A stretch of DNA of 5,907 bases from contig JAKLQR010000335.1 in NCBI GenBank assembly GCA_022013235.1, positions 1 to 5,907 of the forward strand. The letters are read 5' to 3'. Shown one piece after another: positions 1 to 4,979 of the stretch. Source of the DNA: Thermodesulfovibrionales bacterium. Lineage in GTDB: Bacteria > Nitrospirota > Thermodesulfovibrionia > Thermodesulfovibrionales > SM23-35. Both the position numbers and the translations under genes were made by a program. The notes under the pieces were generated by a model that searched no databases, was not told where the DNA came from, and saw only the letters and a list, made by a program, of their open reading frames with translations. How positions within the stretch are numbered: the first letter of the stretch is position 1; each line of letters begins with the position of its first letter.

Positions 1-125
1 ATAAGTAAGACTACATCCCCCTCACCCTTGCCCTCTCCCTCCAGGGGAGAGGGGACTTGACGAACTCCCCTCCCTTGAGGGGAGGGGACAAAGGGGAGGG
101 TGTGAGAATATGTATCCTTACTTAT
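1..125. repeat. MITE-like palindromic intergenic repeat
   Basis: The first 16 bases (ATAAGTAAGACTACAT) match the reverse complement of 110-125 at 14 of 16 positions, so the unit has imperfect terminal inverted repeats. Inside are two C/G-rich hairpins: 31-39 pairs perfectly with 45-53 (9 bp, 5-nt loop), and 67-74 pairs perfectly with 80-87 (8 bp). There is no coding potential. The architecture fits a non-autonomous miniature element or REP-like repeat. CCCTCACCC-type repeats of this sort are common between genes in several Gram-negative lineages (recollection, not searched). The window begins at the element's left end, so a target-site duplication cannot be tested. Confidence 0.6.
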
Positions 126-154
126 AGCCGTCTTAGTAACACGCTCGGATAAGC

Positions 155-231
155 TGCCATTCCGGCTTGCCCGGCGTCCTTCCTGGTTTTTGAAGAAAGA
201 TTACCGGCGCGCTTCACGTGCAGGAATGACA
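155..231. repeat. Degenerate CATTCC/GGAATG inverted repeat
   Basis: TGCCATTCC at 155-163 and GGAATGACA at 223-231 are inverted copies with one mismatch. The arms continue imperfectly inward, with CCGG near 162-174 facing CCGG near 204-207. The outer sequence resembles the dispersed TGTCATTCC...GGAATGACA intergenic repeats of many environmental Gram-negatives, here decayed. It has no ORF and may be a remnant of a second short repeat next to the one at 1-125. Confidence 0.4.
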
Positions 232-338
232 TGCGCGTTTATTGGGAATGGTCTGTCCATGAATTTATGAAGGATAGATTACCGAAAAAAACGTAATTAA
301 AGATAGGGAACTATAAACGCTGCAGGTCCCGGCGAACC
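232..338. other. Non-coding stretch, nothing clear
   Basis: This completes the 338-bp gene-free left flank. The only visible structure is a short repeat of TGAAG(x)AGATTACCG, at 191-206 and again at 268-284. A run of seven A on the plus strand (285-291) would give seven U in a transcript reading leftward out of the endopeptidase gene. No convincing stem precedes that run, so I do not call a terminator. Confidence 0.4.
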
Positions 339-869
339 CTACCAGTACCGTACCTTGCCGACGTCAATATGCACAAATTCAGGGTAGTGACCTACCCCTC
401 CGGCAGAGAACGATTTCGCGAGTTGGAAGATATCATTTGTGCTGATCCCCTCCAGGGAAAAATCGATGGCAAGCCCTGACAGGTGGAGACTGTTTTTCGC
501 GACGCCTTTCCCCTGGCTGATGAGAAGTTCATTGTATACAGACGACCGGTATCCTGAAATAATATGTATCTGTTGGTCTGTTTCCATGGTATCCTTGATA
601 TCGCAGAGCAGGTCGATCACCCCCACGTCAATCTCCTTTACTTCATTTGTACAATGACACCGCAGAAAATAATTGATGCTCTCCAGGGCATCCTGGTCAT
701 ACCTGCCTGACATGCAGTAAGTGACATTCAGGTCCTCACCGGTGTGAATGTTGTACATACTGAGAGTTCTGCTCTGGTTATCGTGGTAGGCAAATGCGGG
801 GAAATTGCTGAAGGAACAGAGCGCGAACCCTGCGGCGACAGCTTTCAGGAATTTCCGCCTTGATATCAT
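339..869 (-). CDS. mepK: Tat-exported murein endopeptidase, MepK/YcbK (DUF882, M15-like) family
   Basis: A 176-residue protein closely resembling E. coli YcbK/MepK, a zinc peptidase that cleaves mDAP-mDAP (3-3) cross-links in peptidoglycan. The N terminus is a Tat signal: S3-R4-R5-K6-F7-L8-K9 matches the twin-arginine consensus, followed by a hydrophobic stretch and a likely AFA cleavage site near residue 27. Family landmarks are LSMYNIHTGE (36-45), ISGYRS (104-109), GVAKNSLH..G.A.DF (122-137) and GGVGHYPEFVHID (157-169). H129, D136 and H167 are the expected zinc ligands by analogy with M15-type folds. Length matches the family, so the gene looks intact. The ATG at 869 has AGGTGA at 877-882, 7 nt upstream, and its own promoter lies just beyond. 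The PPC-domain gene lies 81 nt upstream on the same strand, so some readthrough is possible. The family assignment is firm; specificity for 3-3 links is inferred from the E. coli homologue. Confidence 0.92.
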   Translation of the reverse strand: MISRRKFLKAVAAGFALCSFSNFPAFAYHDNQSRTLSMYNIHTGEDLNVTYCMSGRYDQDALESINYFLRCHCTNEVKEIDVGVIDLLCDIKDTMETDQQIHIISGYRSSVYNELLISQGKGVAKNSLHLSGLAIDFSLEGISTNDIFQLAKSFSAGGVGHYPEFVHIDVGKVRYW

Positions 870-891
870 ATGAATTTCACCTGCATATTCT

Positions 892-920
892 ATTATCGCC
901 GCTGTTTAGTGATATGGCAA
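892..920 (-). promoter_or_regulatory. Sigma70-like promoter of the mepK-like gene
   Basis: Read on the minus strand, TTGCCA (915-920) and GATAAT (892-897) are separated by exactly 17 nt, each matching the consensus at five or four of six positions. Two A-tracts on the minus strand (about 922-937) sit immediately upstream of the -35, like an UP element. The predicted start near 885 gives a leader of only about 15 nt, which still contains the AGGTGA ribosome-binding site. Confidence 0.55.
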
Positions 921-950
921 CCCTTTTTTTATTTTTTTCACCAAGCGTTC

Positions 951-1385
951 TTATAATTTCAGGAGCACAAGTCCGGATTCGGGATCGAGCTCTCTCTTTG
1001 CTTCAATCCCTTCGATCTCGATTATTACCGCTTCAAGCACAAGAAAAGTTTCTGAATTTCCCCTGAGACAACCTACCCTGACCACGTCCCTCTTTCCAAA
1101 TGCTCCGTGGAAATGTATTTTTGGTTCTTCTCCTTCCCAGAATATGGTCCCGATTCCGACGACCTCGCTGCTCTCGTTTATCTCCCTCCAAACAGGTTCG
1201 GGCGGCAACTTCTCTTCTTCAGGTCCAACCACTACCCTGCCTTTCTTGATGCCTCCGATGAGATAGAGGACTGCGCTTCTTATGTTCTCTCTCCTCGCAA
1301 TTCCTGTTATGTTTCCGAGGATATCCTCTTTGTCTTCAAAACGTGCCAGCACTACTCTTGCGGTTTTTCCCACCCGGTACTCCAT
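951..1385 (-). CDS. PPC/DUF296 domain protein (PD1-like DNA-binding protein family)
   Basis: A 144-residue protein that is essentially one PPC (DUF296, COG1661) domain. The diagnostic core is GIGTIFWEGEEPKIHFHGAF (77-96) followed by GKRDVVRVGCLRG (97-109); the H-x-H pair at H91 and H93 is the conserved histidine cluster that binds metal in structurally known members. The N-terminal half has the usual pattern of an acidic helix, R36-SAVLYLIGGI (beta strand) and an exposed loop. Plant relatives carry AT-hooks and bind DNA; this one has none, and the bacterial function is unresolved, so 'DNA-binding' is a family label only. No signal peptide or membrane segment is visible, so it should be cytoplasmic. 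The ATG at 1385 is preceded by a perfect AGGAGG (1391-1396), 5 nt away. It is divergent from the OmpA-type lipoprotein gene and shares its promoter region. Confidence 0.88.
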   Translation of the reverse strand: MEYRVGKTARVVLARFEDKEDILGNITGIARRENIRSAVLYLIGGIKKGRVVVGPEEEKLPPEPVWREINESSEVVGIGTIFWEGEEPKIHFHGAFGKRDVVRVGCLRGNSETFLVLEAVIIEIEGIEAKRELDPESGLVLLKL

Positions 1386-1447
1386 GGCTTCCTCCTCAAC
1401 AAAAATGTCTGTTCTCTCAAACTCTCCCAGTAAAATACTGTTCCCAT

Positions 1448-1476
1448 TTTACCATTCTGAGAAAGTATGATATAAT
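1448..1476 (+). promoter_or_regulatory. Rightward extended -10 promoter for the OmpA-type lipoprotein
   Basis: TATAAT (1471-1476) is a perfect -10 preceded by TG at 1468-1469, the extended -10 signature. A weaker -35, TTTACC (1448-1453), lies 17 nt upstream. The start would be near 1483, giving a leader of about 127 nt. A strong promoter fits an abundant envelope lipoprotein. It lies almost entirely within the oppositely directed promoter of the PPC/DUF296 gene. Confidence 0.6.
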
Positions 1477-1495
1477 TTTCTCACAGTACGTTCAA
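1467..1495 (-). promoter_or_regulatory. Leftward sigma70-like promoter for the PPC/DUF296 gene
   Basis: On the minus strand TTGAAC (1490-1495) and TATCAT (1467-1472) are separated by 17 nt. Transcription would begin near 1460, giving a leader of about 75 nt before the ATG at 1385. The -10 shares two base pairs with the -10 of the rightward promoter. Confidence 0.5.
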
Positions 1496-1520
1496 GGCAT
1501 ATTCATAAACAATGGGTAAA

Positions 1521-1604
1521 TTAAAAGGGGGTGTTGTATTAAAGGGGGTGATCTATGAAAACAGAGCAATCCTCATTCGTATTAATTTCAAGATTAAGGA
1601 GGTG
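1521..1604 (+). promoter_or_regulatory. Three tandem Shine-Dalgarno-like motifs in the lipoprotein leader
   Basis: Three related purine blocks, each starting TTAA, follow one another: TTAAAAGGGGGTG (1521-1533), TTAAAGGGGGTGA (1539-1551) and TTAAGGAGGTG (1594-1604). The second extends to AAGGGGGTGATCT, differing at one base from the full complement of the canonical 16S rRNA 3' end, and lies 4 nt before ATG 1555. The third lies 5 nt before the lipoprotein ATG at 1610 and decides that start. The first has no usable start codon after it (TTG then TAT then TAA). Confidence 0.55.
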
Positions 1605-1608
1605 TTAA
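1555..1608 (+). CDS. Possible 17-residue leader peptide upstream of the lipoprotein gene
   Basis: ATG 1555 opens a 17-codon frame, MKTEQSSFVLISRLRRC, ending in TAA at 1606-1608, a single base before the lipoprotein ATG at 1610. It has an unusually strong ribosome-binding site (AAGGGGGTGATCT, 1542-1554). Its last codons (AGG AGG TGT) are themselves the lipoprotein's ribosome-binding site. A ribosome finishing it would therefore both cover that site and stop in position to reinitiate, which suggests translational coupling. The peptide is like no family I know. It could also be chance reading of a duplicated ribosome-binding region. Confidence 0.35.
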   Translation: MKTEQSSFVLISRLRRC

Positions 1609-1609
1609 C

Positions 1610-2269
1610 ATGCATGTTTTAGTTGCAAGGAGACTTCTGATCGGAGCTATGCTTTTCTCGTTTTTGTTTGTTATCGGGTGCGCAGGTATGGAATTCTCTC
1701 CAAAGAACGGTATCTGGTATTACCCGAAAGACCTGGTCGAAGCGAAGAAGGCGGTAACAGACGCAAAGAATACAGGAAAAGACAAAGTATGCCCGAAGGC
1801 ATACGATGAAGCAAAAGACTTGAAAAAGAAAGCTTACGAGACATACTGGTCATGCAAGGACAAAGAAGCGATCAGTATGGCAAAAGATGCGACAAGCAAG
1901 GCAAAGGCCCTTTGTCCCAAGGTCATCGACAAGTTTACCCTTACCATCAATTTCGACTTTGACAAGTCCACCATCCGGAAATCGGATATGGCGGACCTCA
2001 AGAAAGCGATCGAATTCATTAACAAATATCCCGGCAACAAGATCAGAATCGAAGGATATACTGACTGGACCGGGACCGAAAAGTACAACCAGCGCCTTTC
2101 AGAACGGAGGGCGAGTGCTACAAAGAATTACCTGGCTACAAAAGGGGGAATCGTTTCATCAAGAATTTCTACCATAGGATATGGCGAATCAAATCCTGTC
2201 GCGTCAAACAAAACAAGAGACGGCAGGTTCCAGAACAGAAGAGTAGAGATTCTTATACTCAGAGATTAA
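1610..2269 (+). CDS. OmpA-family peptidoglycan-associated lipoprotein
   Basis: A 219-residue outer-membrane lipoprotein with a C-terminal OmpA-like domain that should bind diaminopimelate in peptidoglycan. The signal peptide has basic R8-R9, a hydrophobic run and the lipobox V21-I22-G23-C24; A25 at +2 favours outer-membrane sorting. Residues 37-104 are a charged, Ala/Lys-rich, probably helical segment with three cysteines (C61, C82, C102). Residues 110-219 are the OmpA domain: INFDFDKSTI (113-122), EGYTDWTGTEKYNQRLSERRA (148-168), and IGYGESNPVASN to QNRRVEI (189-214). D152 and R167 match the peptidoglycan-contacting Asp and Arg of E. coli OmpA (D271, R286). The start is fixed by TTAAGGAGGTG, 5 nt upstream. 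It resembles Pal in design but has the extra helical segment and no tol genes nearby, so I do not call it pal. Confidence 0.92.
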   Translation: MHVLVARRLLIGAMLFSFLFVIGCAGMEFSPKNGIWYYPKDLVEAKKAVTDAKNTGKDKVCPKAYDEAKDLKKKAYETYWSCKDKEAISMAKDATSKAKALCPKVIDKFTLTINFDFDKSTIRKSDMADLKKAIEFINKYPGNKIRIEGYTDWTGTEKYNQRLSERRASATKNYLATKGGIVSSRISTIGYGESNPVASNKTRDGRFQNRRVEILILRD

Positions 2270-2295
2270 TTTTTAAGAGAAAGGATAAATTGGAC

Positions 2296-2321
2296 TCCCC
2301 GCCCTCTCCGGAGGGTGGGGA
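2296..2321 (+). terminator. GC-rich hairpin after the lipoprotein gene, probable terminator
   Basis: An 11-bp stem pairs 2296-2306 with 2311-2321 around a TCCG loop, with one G-T wobble. It begins 27 nt after the lipoprotein stop, where a terminator is expected. It is not followed by a proper T-run (ATTGCCTT), so it may instead be an mRNA-stabilising stem or a repeat-derived palindrome; its sequence resembles the hairpin at 67-87. Confidence 0.5.
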
Positions 2322-2370
2322 TTGCCTTAAAGTCTCAGCTCCGTCCTTAGCTTTCCATTCTTGATCCGCA

Positions 2371-2399
2371 TTGATTGCTTTGCCTCTATCCTATATCTT
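2371..2399 (+). promoter_or_regulatory. Weak candidate promoter for the M3 peptidase gene
   Basis: TTGATT (2371-2376) and TATCTT (2394-2399) are 17 nt apart, each four of six to consensus. Transcription would start near 2406, inside the longest reading frame but 20 nt before ATG 2426, which agrees with that ATG as the true start. The boxes are weak and the call is tentative. Confidence 0.3.
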
Positions 2400-2407
2400 G
2401 AGTGAAT

Positions 2408-2418
2408 AAAGGAGATGA
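2408..2418 (+). promoter_or_regulatory. Ribosome-binding site selecting ATG 2426
   Basis: AAAGGAGATGA lies 7-17 nt before ATG 2426, with its GGAG core ending 11 nt upstream of the ATG. It falls inside the frame that opens at GTG 2402, while that GTG has no purine-rich site before it. This favours ATG 2426, though the spacing is on the long side. Confidence 0.55.
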
Positions 2419-2425
2419 ATTACTG

Positions 2426-4222
2426 ATGAAACAGATACTGTGGAATCTCAGTCCGTTACTGCTGAGTGACGATGATCCTCAACTGGAGAAAAAGAAAAAG
2501 ACTGTAGAACGGGAGAGCAACAACTTCATCAGAAAGTGGGGGAAGCGAAGCGACTACCTGAAGAGCCCGCTGACGCTCAAACAGGCGCTTGACGACTATG
2601 AACGGTGGAGTCGGTTGTATGGTCCTGATGGAGATGCAGGATATTATCTCTGGCTCAGAAGATCACAGGAACAGAACAATGCATCCCTGAGGGCAAAATT
2701 TAATACTATCGATTACTTCAGCAGGAAAATCGCAAACGATATGCAGTTTTTTCATCTCCGGATAGCAAAACTTCCGGCCAGAAAGCAGAAGGTTTTCCTC
2801 AATCATCCTGAACTCAGGATATACCGTCATTTTCTTGAGAGAATCTTTGCAGAGGCGCGCTATCTGCTCAGCGAGCCGGAAGAAAAGATCATGAACCTCA
2901 AGTCGTCAACTTCATATTCAAACTGGGTCAGAATGACTTCAAGTTTCCTCGCGAAGGAAGAGCGGAAAGTATTGCTCGACGACGGCACGCGTGAAGAGAA
3001 GTCGTTTTCCGAGATCCTGAGCCTCATGAACAGCAGAAAAAAGAGAGCACGGGATACTGCTGCGCGCGCGTTCAACGAAATCCTCGCCTCTTATGCGGAT
3101 GTAGCTGAAGCAGAGATGAATGCCGTACTTGAAAATAAAAAAGTGGACGACGACATCAGGAACATCTCCCGCCCCGATCTTTCCCGTCATATCAGCGACG
3201 ATATCGATACGGAAGTGGTCGATGCCCTTATAGAATCGGTATCGGGCCGCTTTTCCCTCTCACGACGGTACTATGCTTTCAAGGCACGCCTCCTGAAAGT
3301 CAGGCAGCTTCAGTACCATGAACGAAATGTTGAATACGGGAATATTTCAGGGAATTTTACTTTCCCATTTTCACTGAAACTCATCCGCAAAGTACTGAAG
3401 AAACTCGATGGGAAATTTCTCGATATCATGGATGGATTCATCAAAAACGGTCAATTCGATGTGTATCCCCGCAAGGGGAAAACAGGCGGTGCGTTCTGTG
3501 CCCACCATCTCATCTCCCATCCCACTTATATTCTCCTGAACCATACCGACAGACTGAACGATGTCCTCACCCTTGCACATGAAGTCGGACACGGCATCAA
3601 CAACGAATTGATCAGGGAAAAACAGCACGCACTGGATTTCGGAACGCCGACGTCGACTGCAGAGGTTGCAAGCACCTTCATGGAGGATTTTGTGCTCGAG
3701 GAAATACTCACCGAAGCGGACGACGACCTGAAACTCGCCATAATGGTAAAGAAATTGAACGATGATGTATCGACAATTTTCAGGCAGATTGCCTGCTACC
3801 GTTTCGAGCAGGACCTTCATCGTGTATTCAGGGAGAAAGGCTACCTTTCCAAAGAAGAGATCGGCGGCCTCTTCCGGAAAAATATGGCGGCATATATGGG
3901 GGAATCAGTTGCACAGTCTCCCGGTTCGGAAAACTGGTGGATATACTGGAGTCATATCAGAAGTTTCTTCTATGTCTACTCATACGCAAGCGGGCTGCTG
4001 ATTTCGAAATCCCTTCAGCGTTCGGCAAAAGAGAACCCTCTTTTTATCGGAAAAGTGAAAGAATTCCTTGCGGCAGGATTATCGGAATCTCCTAAAATTA
4101 TCTTCCGCAGAATGGGGGTCGATATTGCGAACAAGGCATTCTGGGACCATGGTCTGAATGAGGTCGAACGTCTTCTTGATGAAACGGTTGCGTTAGCCCG
4201 GAAATTAGGAAAGTTGCGCTGA
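2426..4222 (+). CDS. M3-family oligoendopeptidase (PepF/M3B type)
   Basis: A cytosolic zinc metallopeptidase of 598 residues that cleaves short peptides internally, probably in peptide turnover. The catalytic motif is HEVGH at 385-389 (bases 3578-3592), with two histidine ligands and the catalytic glutamate. The third ligand is E413 in the TAEVASTFMED segment, 24 residues after the second histidine, the M3 arrangement. Other landmarks are TGGAFC (353-358), and HIRSFFYVYSYASG (510-523), which carries the substrate-binding tyrosines. The N-terminal 190 or so residues are helical, as in the oligoendopeptidase F N-domain. Length is normal for the family, and there is no signal peptide. The frame stays open upstream to GTG 2402 (eight extra residues, MNKGDELL), but ribosome-binding evidence favours ATG 2426. 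The gene converges on the response regulator with 8 bp between stops. Family certain; exact substrate unknown. Confidence 0.95.
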   Translation: MKQILWNLSPLLLSDDDPQLEKKKKTVERESNNFIRKWGKRSDYLKSPLTLKQALDDYERWSRLYGPDGDAGYYLWLRRSQEQNNASLRAKFNTIDYFSRKIANDMQFFHLRIAKLPARKQKVFLNHPELRIYRHFLERIFAEARYLLSEPEEKIMNLKSSTSYSNWVRMTSSFLAKEERKVLLDDGTREEKSFSEILSLMNSRKKRARDTAARAFNEILASYADVAEAEMNAVLENKKVDDDIRNISRPDLSRHISDDIDTEVVDALIESVSGRFSLSRRYYAFKARLLKVRQLQYHERNVEYGNISGNFTFPFSLKLIRKVLKKLDGKFLDIMDGFIKNGQFDVYPRKGKTGGAFCAHHLISHPTYILLNHTDRLNDVLTLAHEVGHGINNELIREKQHALDFGTPTSTAEVASTFMEDFVLEEILTEADDDLKLAIMVKKLNDDVSTIFRQIACYRFEQDLHRVFREKGYLSKEEIGGLFRKNMAAYMGESVAQSPGSENWWIYWSHIRSFFYVYSYASGLLISKSLQRSAKENPLFIGKVKEFLAAGLSESPKIIFRRMGVDIANKAFWDHGLNEVERLLDETVALARKLGKLR

Positions 4223-4230
4223 ACCTGTTC

Positions 4231-4587
4231 TCAGCAGAATTCCCTTAAACATTCCTTCATCTTTTGTATCTCAAAAGGCTTGGCGAGGAATACCGAAGAT
4301 CCCGCCCTTCTTGCTTCCTCGACATCGTCATCCCCTGCGTTTCCCGAAAATGTTATGGCATGAATACCAGGGTTCATTCCCCTGATGATCCTGAGCGCAT
4401 TGATGCCGTCAAGGAGAGGCATTCTGATGTCGAACAGCAGCACATCATACTCTTTCTTCAGAAACATCAATACCGCTTCCACCCCGTCATGGACAAGGTC
4501 AACGGTATACTGCTCCTCTTCCAGTTCCTTTTTCATGATGAAACCTAAATTTCTGTCGTCTTCAGCTAAAAGTATATTCATGGCCAT
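4231..4587 (-). CDS. Single-domain response regulator (receiver only)
   Basis: A 118-residue CheY/Spo0F-like receiver with no output domain. The phosphoacceptor is D53 in VLLFDIRMP (49-57). The Mg-binding acidic pair is in E9-D10-D11, the switch Ser is S81 in ITFSG, and the invariant lysine is K103 in LAKPF; F100 is the aromatic switch position. All key residues are intact, so it should accept phosphate, very likely from the kinase upstream on the same strand. With no output domain it would act by protein contact or as a relay intermediate. No Shine-Dalgarno site precedes ATG 4587 or the second in-frame ATG at 4581 (MNILLAEDD, the commoner form of start). Both starts lie inside the end of the upstream small gene (26- or 20-nt overlap), which points to translational coupling. 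Confidence 0.92.
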   Translation of the reverse strand: MAMNILLAEDDRNLGFIMKKELEEEQYTVDLVHDGVEAVLMFLKKEYDVLLFDIRMPLLDGINALRIIRGMNPGIHAITFSGNAGDDDVEEARRAGSSVFLAKPFEIQKMKECLREFC

Positions 4588-4813
4588 ATTCGTGGTTCTG
4601 TATTGTTTTCTGAATCATGGAAAGGAGGCGTATCTGCTCCAACGGGCTTAATCCTGCCAGATCAGCCCATACCGTAAAGCCTTCCCCTCTGAAAAATCTC
4701 CGGCAGTCCCGACAGTATCTCCTGTCGCATAAATCAGCGAGGGACTGCAATATAACTGCTTCAGCAAGATACTGTACCCTTTCACCATTCGTTTCTTGTG
4801 CCAGAAAACCCAT
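4562..4813 (-). CDS. Small protein of unknown function between kinase and regulator
   Basis: I do not recognise this 83-residue protein. It starts MGFLAQETNG and has a predicted helical core, LAEAVILQSLADLCDRRYCR (16-35), then C37, a basic patch RRFFRGEGF (38-46) and a second helix LSPLEQIRLLSMIQKTIQ (55-72). C29, C34 and C37 form a C-x4-C-x2-C cluster that might bind metal. No signal or membrane segment is seen. ATG 4813 is chosen because of the purine block AGGAAGGGAGGGG (4816-4828). In-frame ATGs at 4840 and 4885 would add 9 or 24 residues but have poorer sites. The gene lies between the histidine kinase and the response regulator, and its 3' end overlaps the regulator's start, a typical coupled arrangement. 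That context suggests a role in the same pathway; this is inference. Being a real gene is supported by overlap, ribosome site and a protein-like composition. Confidence 0.6.
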   Translation of the reverse strand: MGFLAQETNGERVQYLAEAVILQSLADLCDRRYCRDCRRFFRGEGFTVWADLAGLSPLEQIRLLSMIQKTIQNHEYGHEYTFS

Positions 4814-4925
4814 AACCCCTCCCTTCCTGGAGGTGAGCATATATGAAAAACCTTTTCGGAAATATAAAAGCAAAATTGATGCCATATGCTTTTCTGGTGA
4901 TTCTCAAGGGCTTTGAAGGCGGATA

Positions 4926-4975
4926 CCCTGTGCAACTGAGACAAATTTGCCCTGTATTATGGCAAATTGCCCTGT
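4926..4975. repeat. Spaced CCCTGT repeats with a palindrome, possible operator
   Basis: On the plus strand CCCTGT occurs at 4926-4931, 4950-4955 and 4970-4975. The last two are part of a longer near-identical repeat, CAAATTTGCCCTGT (4942-4955) and CAAATTGCCCTGT (4963-4975), offset by 20-21 bp, about two helical turns. The second copy overlaps a perfect palindrome, GGCAAATTGCC (4961-4971). They lie in the 166-bp gap between the kinase stop and the small gene. I see no good promoter beside them. Confidence 0.35.
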
Positions 4976-4979
4976 TCGA

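Noticed and set aside
285..335. Terminator after the endopeptidase gene
   Set aside because: Only a 5-bp stem with a wobble (GGTTC/GGACC) is seen, and the T-run is about 35 nt further on, so the two do not form an intrinsic terminator.
1107..1433. 108-residue plus-strand ORF opposite the PPC/DUF296 gene
   Set aside because: It is antisense to a clear conserved domain, has no ribosome-binding site and no domain-like pattern.
1512..1622. 36-codon ORF starting ATG 1512 and overlapping the lipoprotein start in another frame
   Set aside because: It has no ribosome-binding site before the ATG, and its length is expected by chance. The in-phase 17-codon ORF with a strong site is the better candidate.
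2415..2426. Three-codon ORF (ATG AAT TAC TGA) overlapping the peptidase start
   Set aside because: Its ATG lies directly against the GGAG motif, too close for initiation. It is probably coincidental.
3371..3820. 149-residue minus-strand ORF inside the peptidase gene
   Set aside because: It lies entirely opposite the conserved catalytic core of the M3 peptidase and has no recognisable motif, so it is an antisense shadow.
4648..4944. 98-residue minus-strand ORF overlapping the small gene
   Set aside because: Its composition is odd (clustered His, Trp, Cys) and it has no ribosome-binding site. It is a shadow frame of the gene at 4562-4813.
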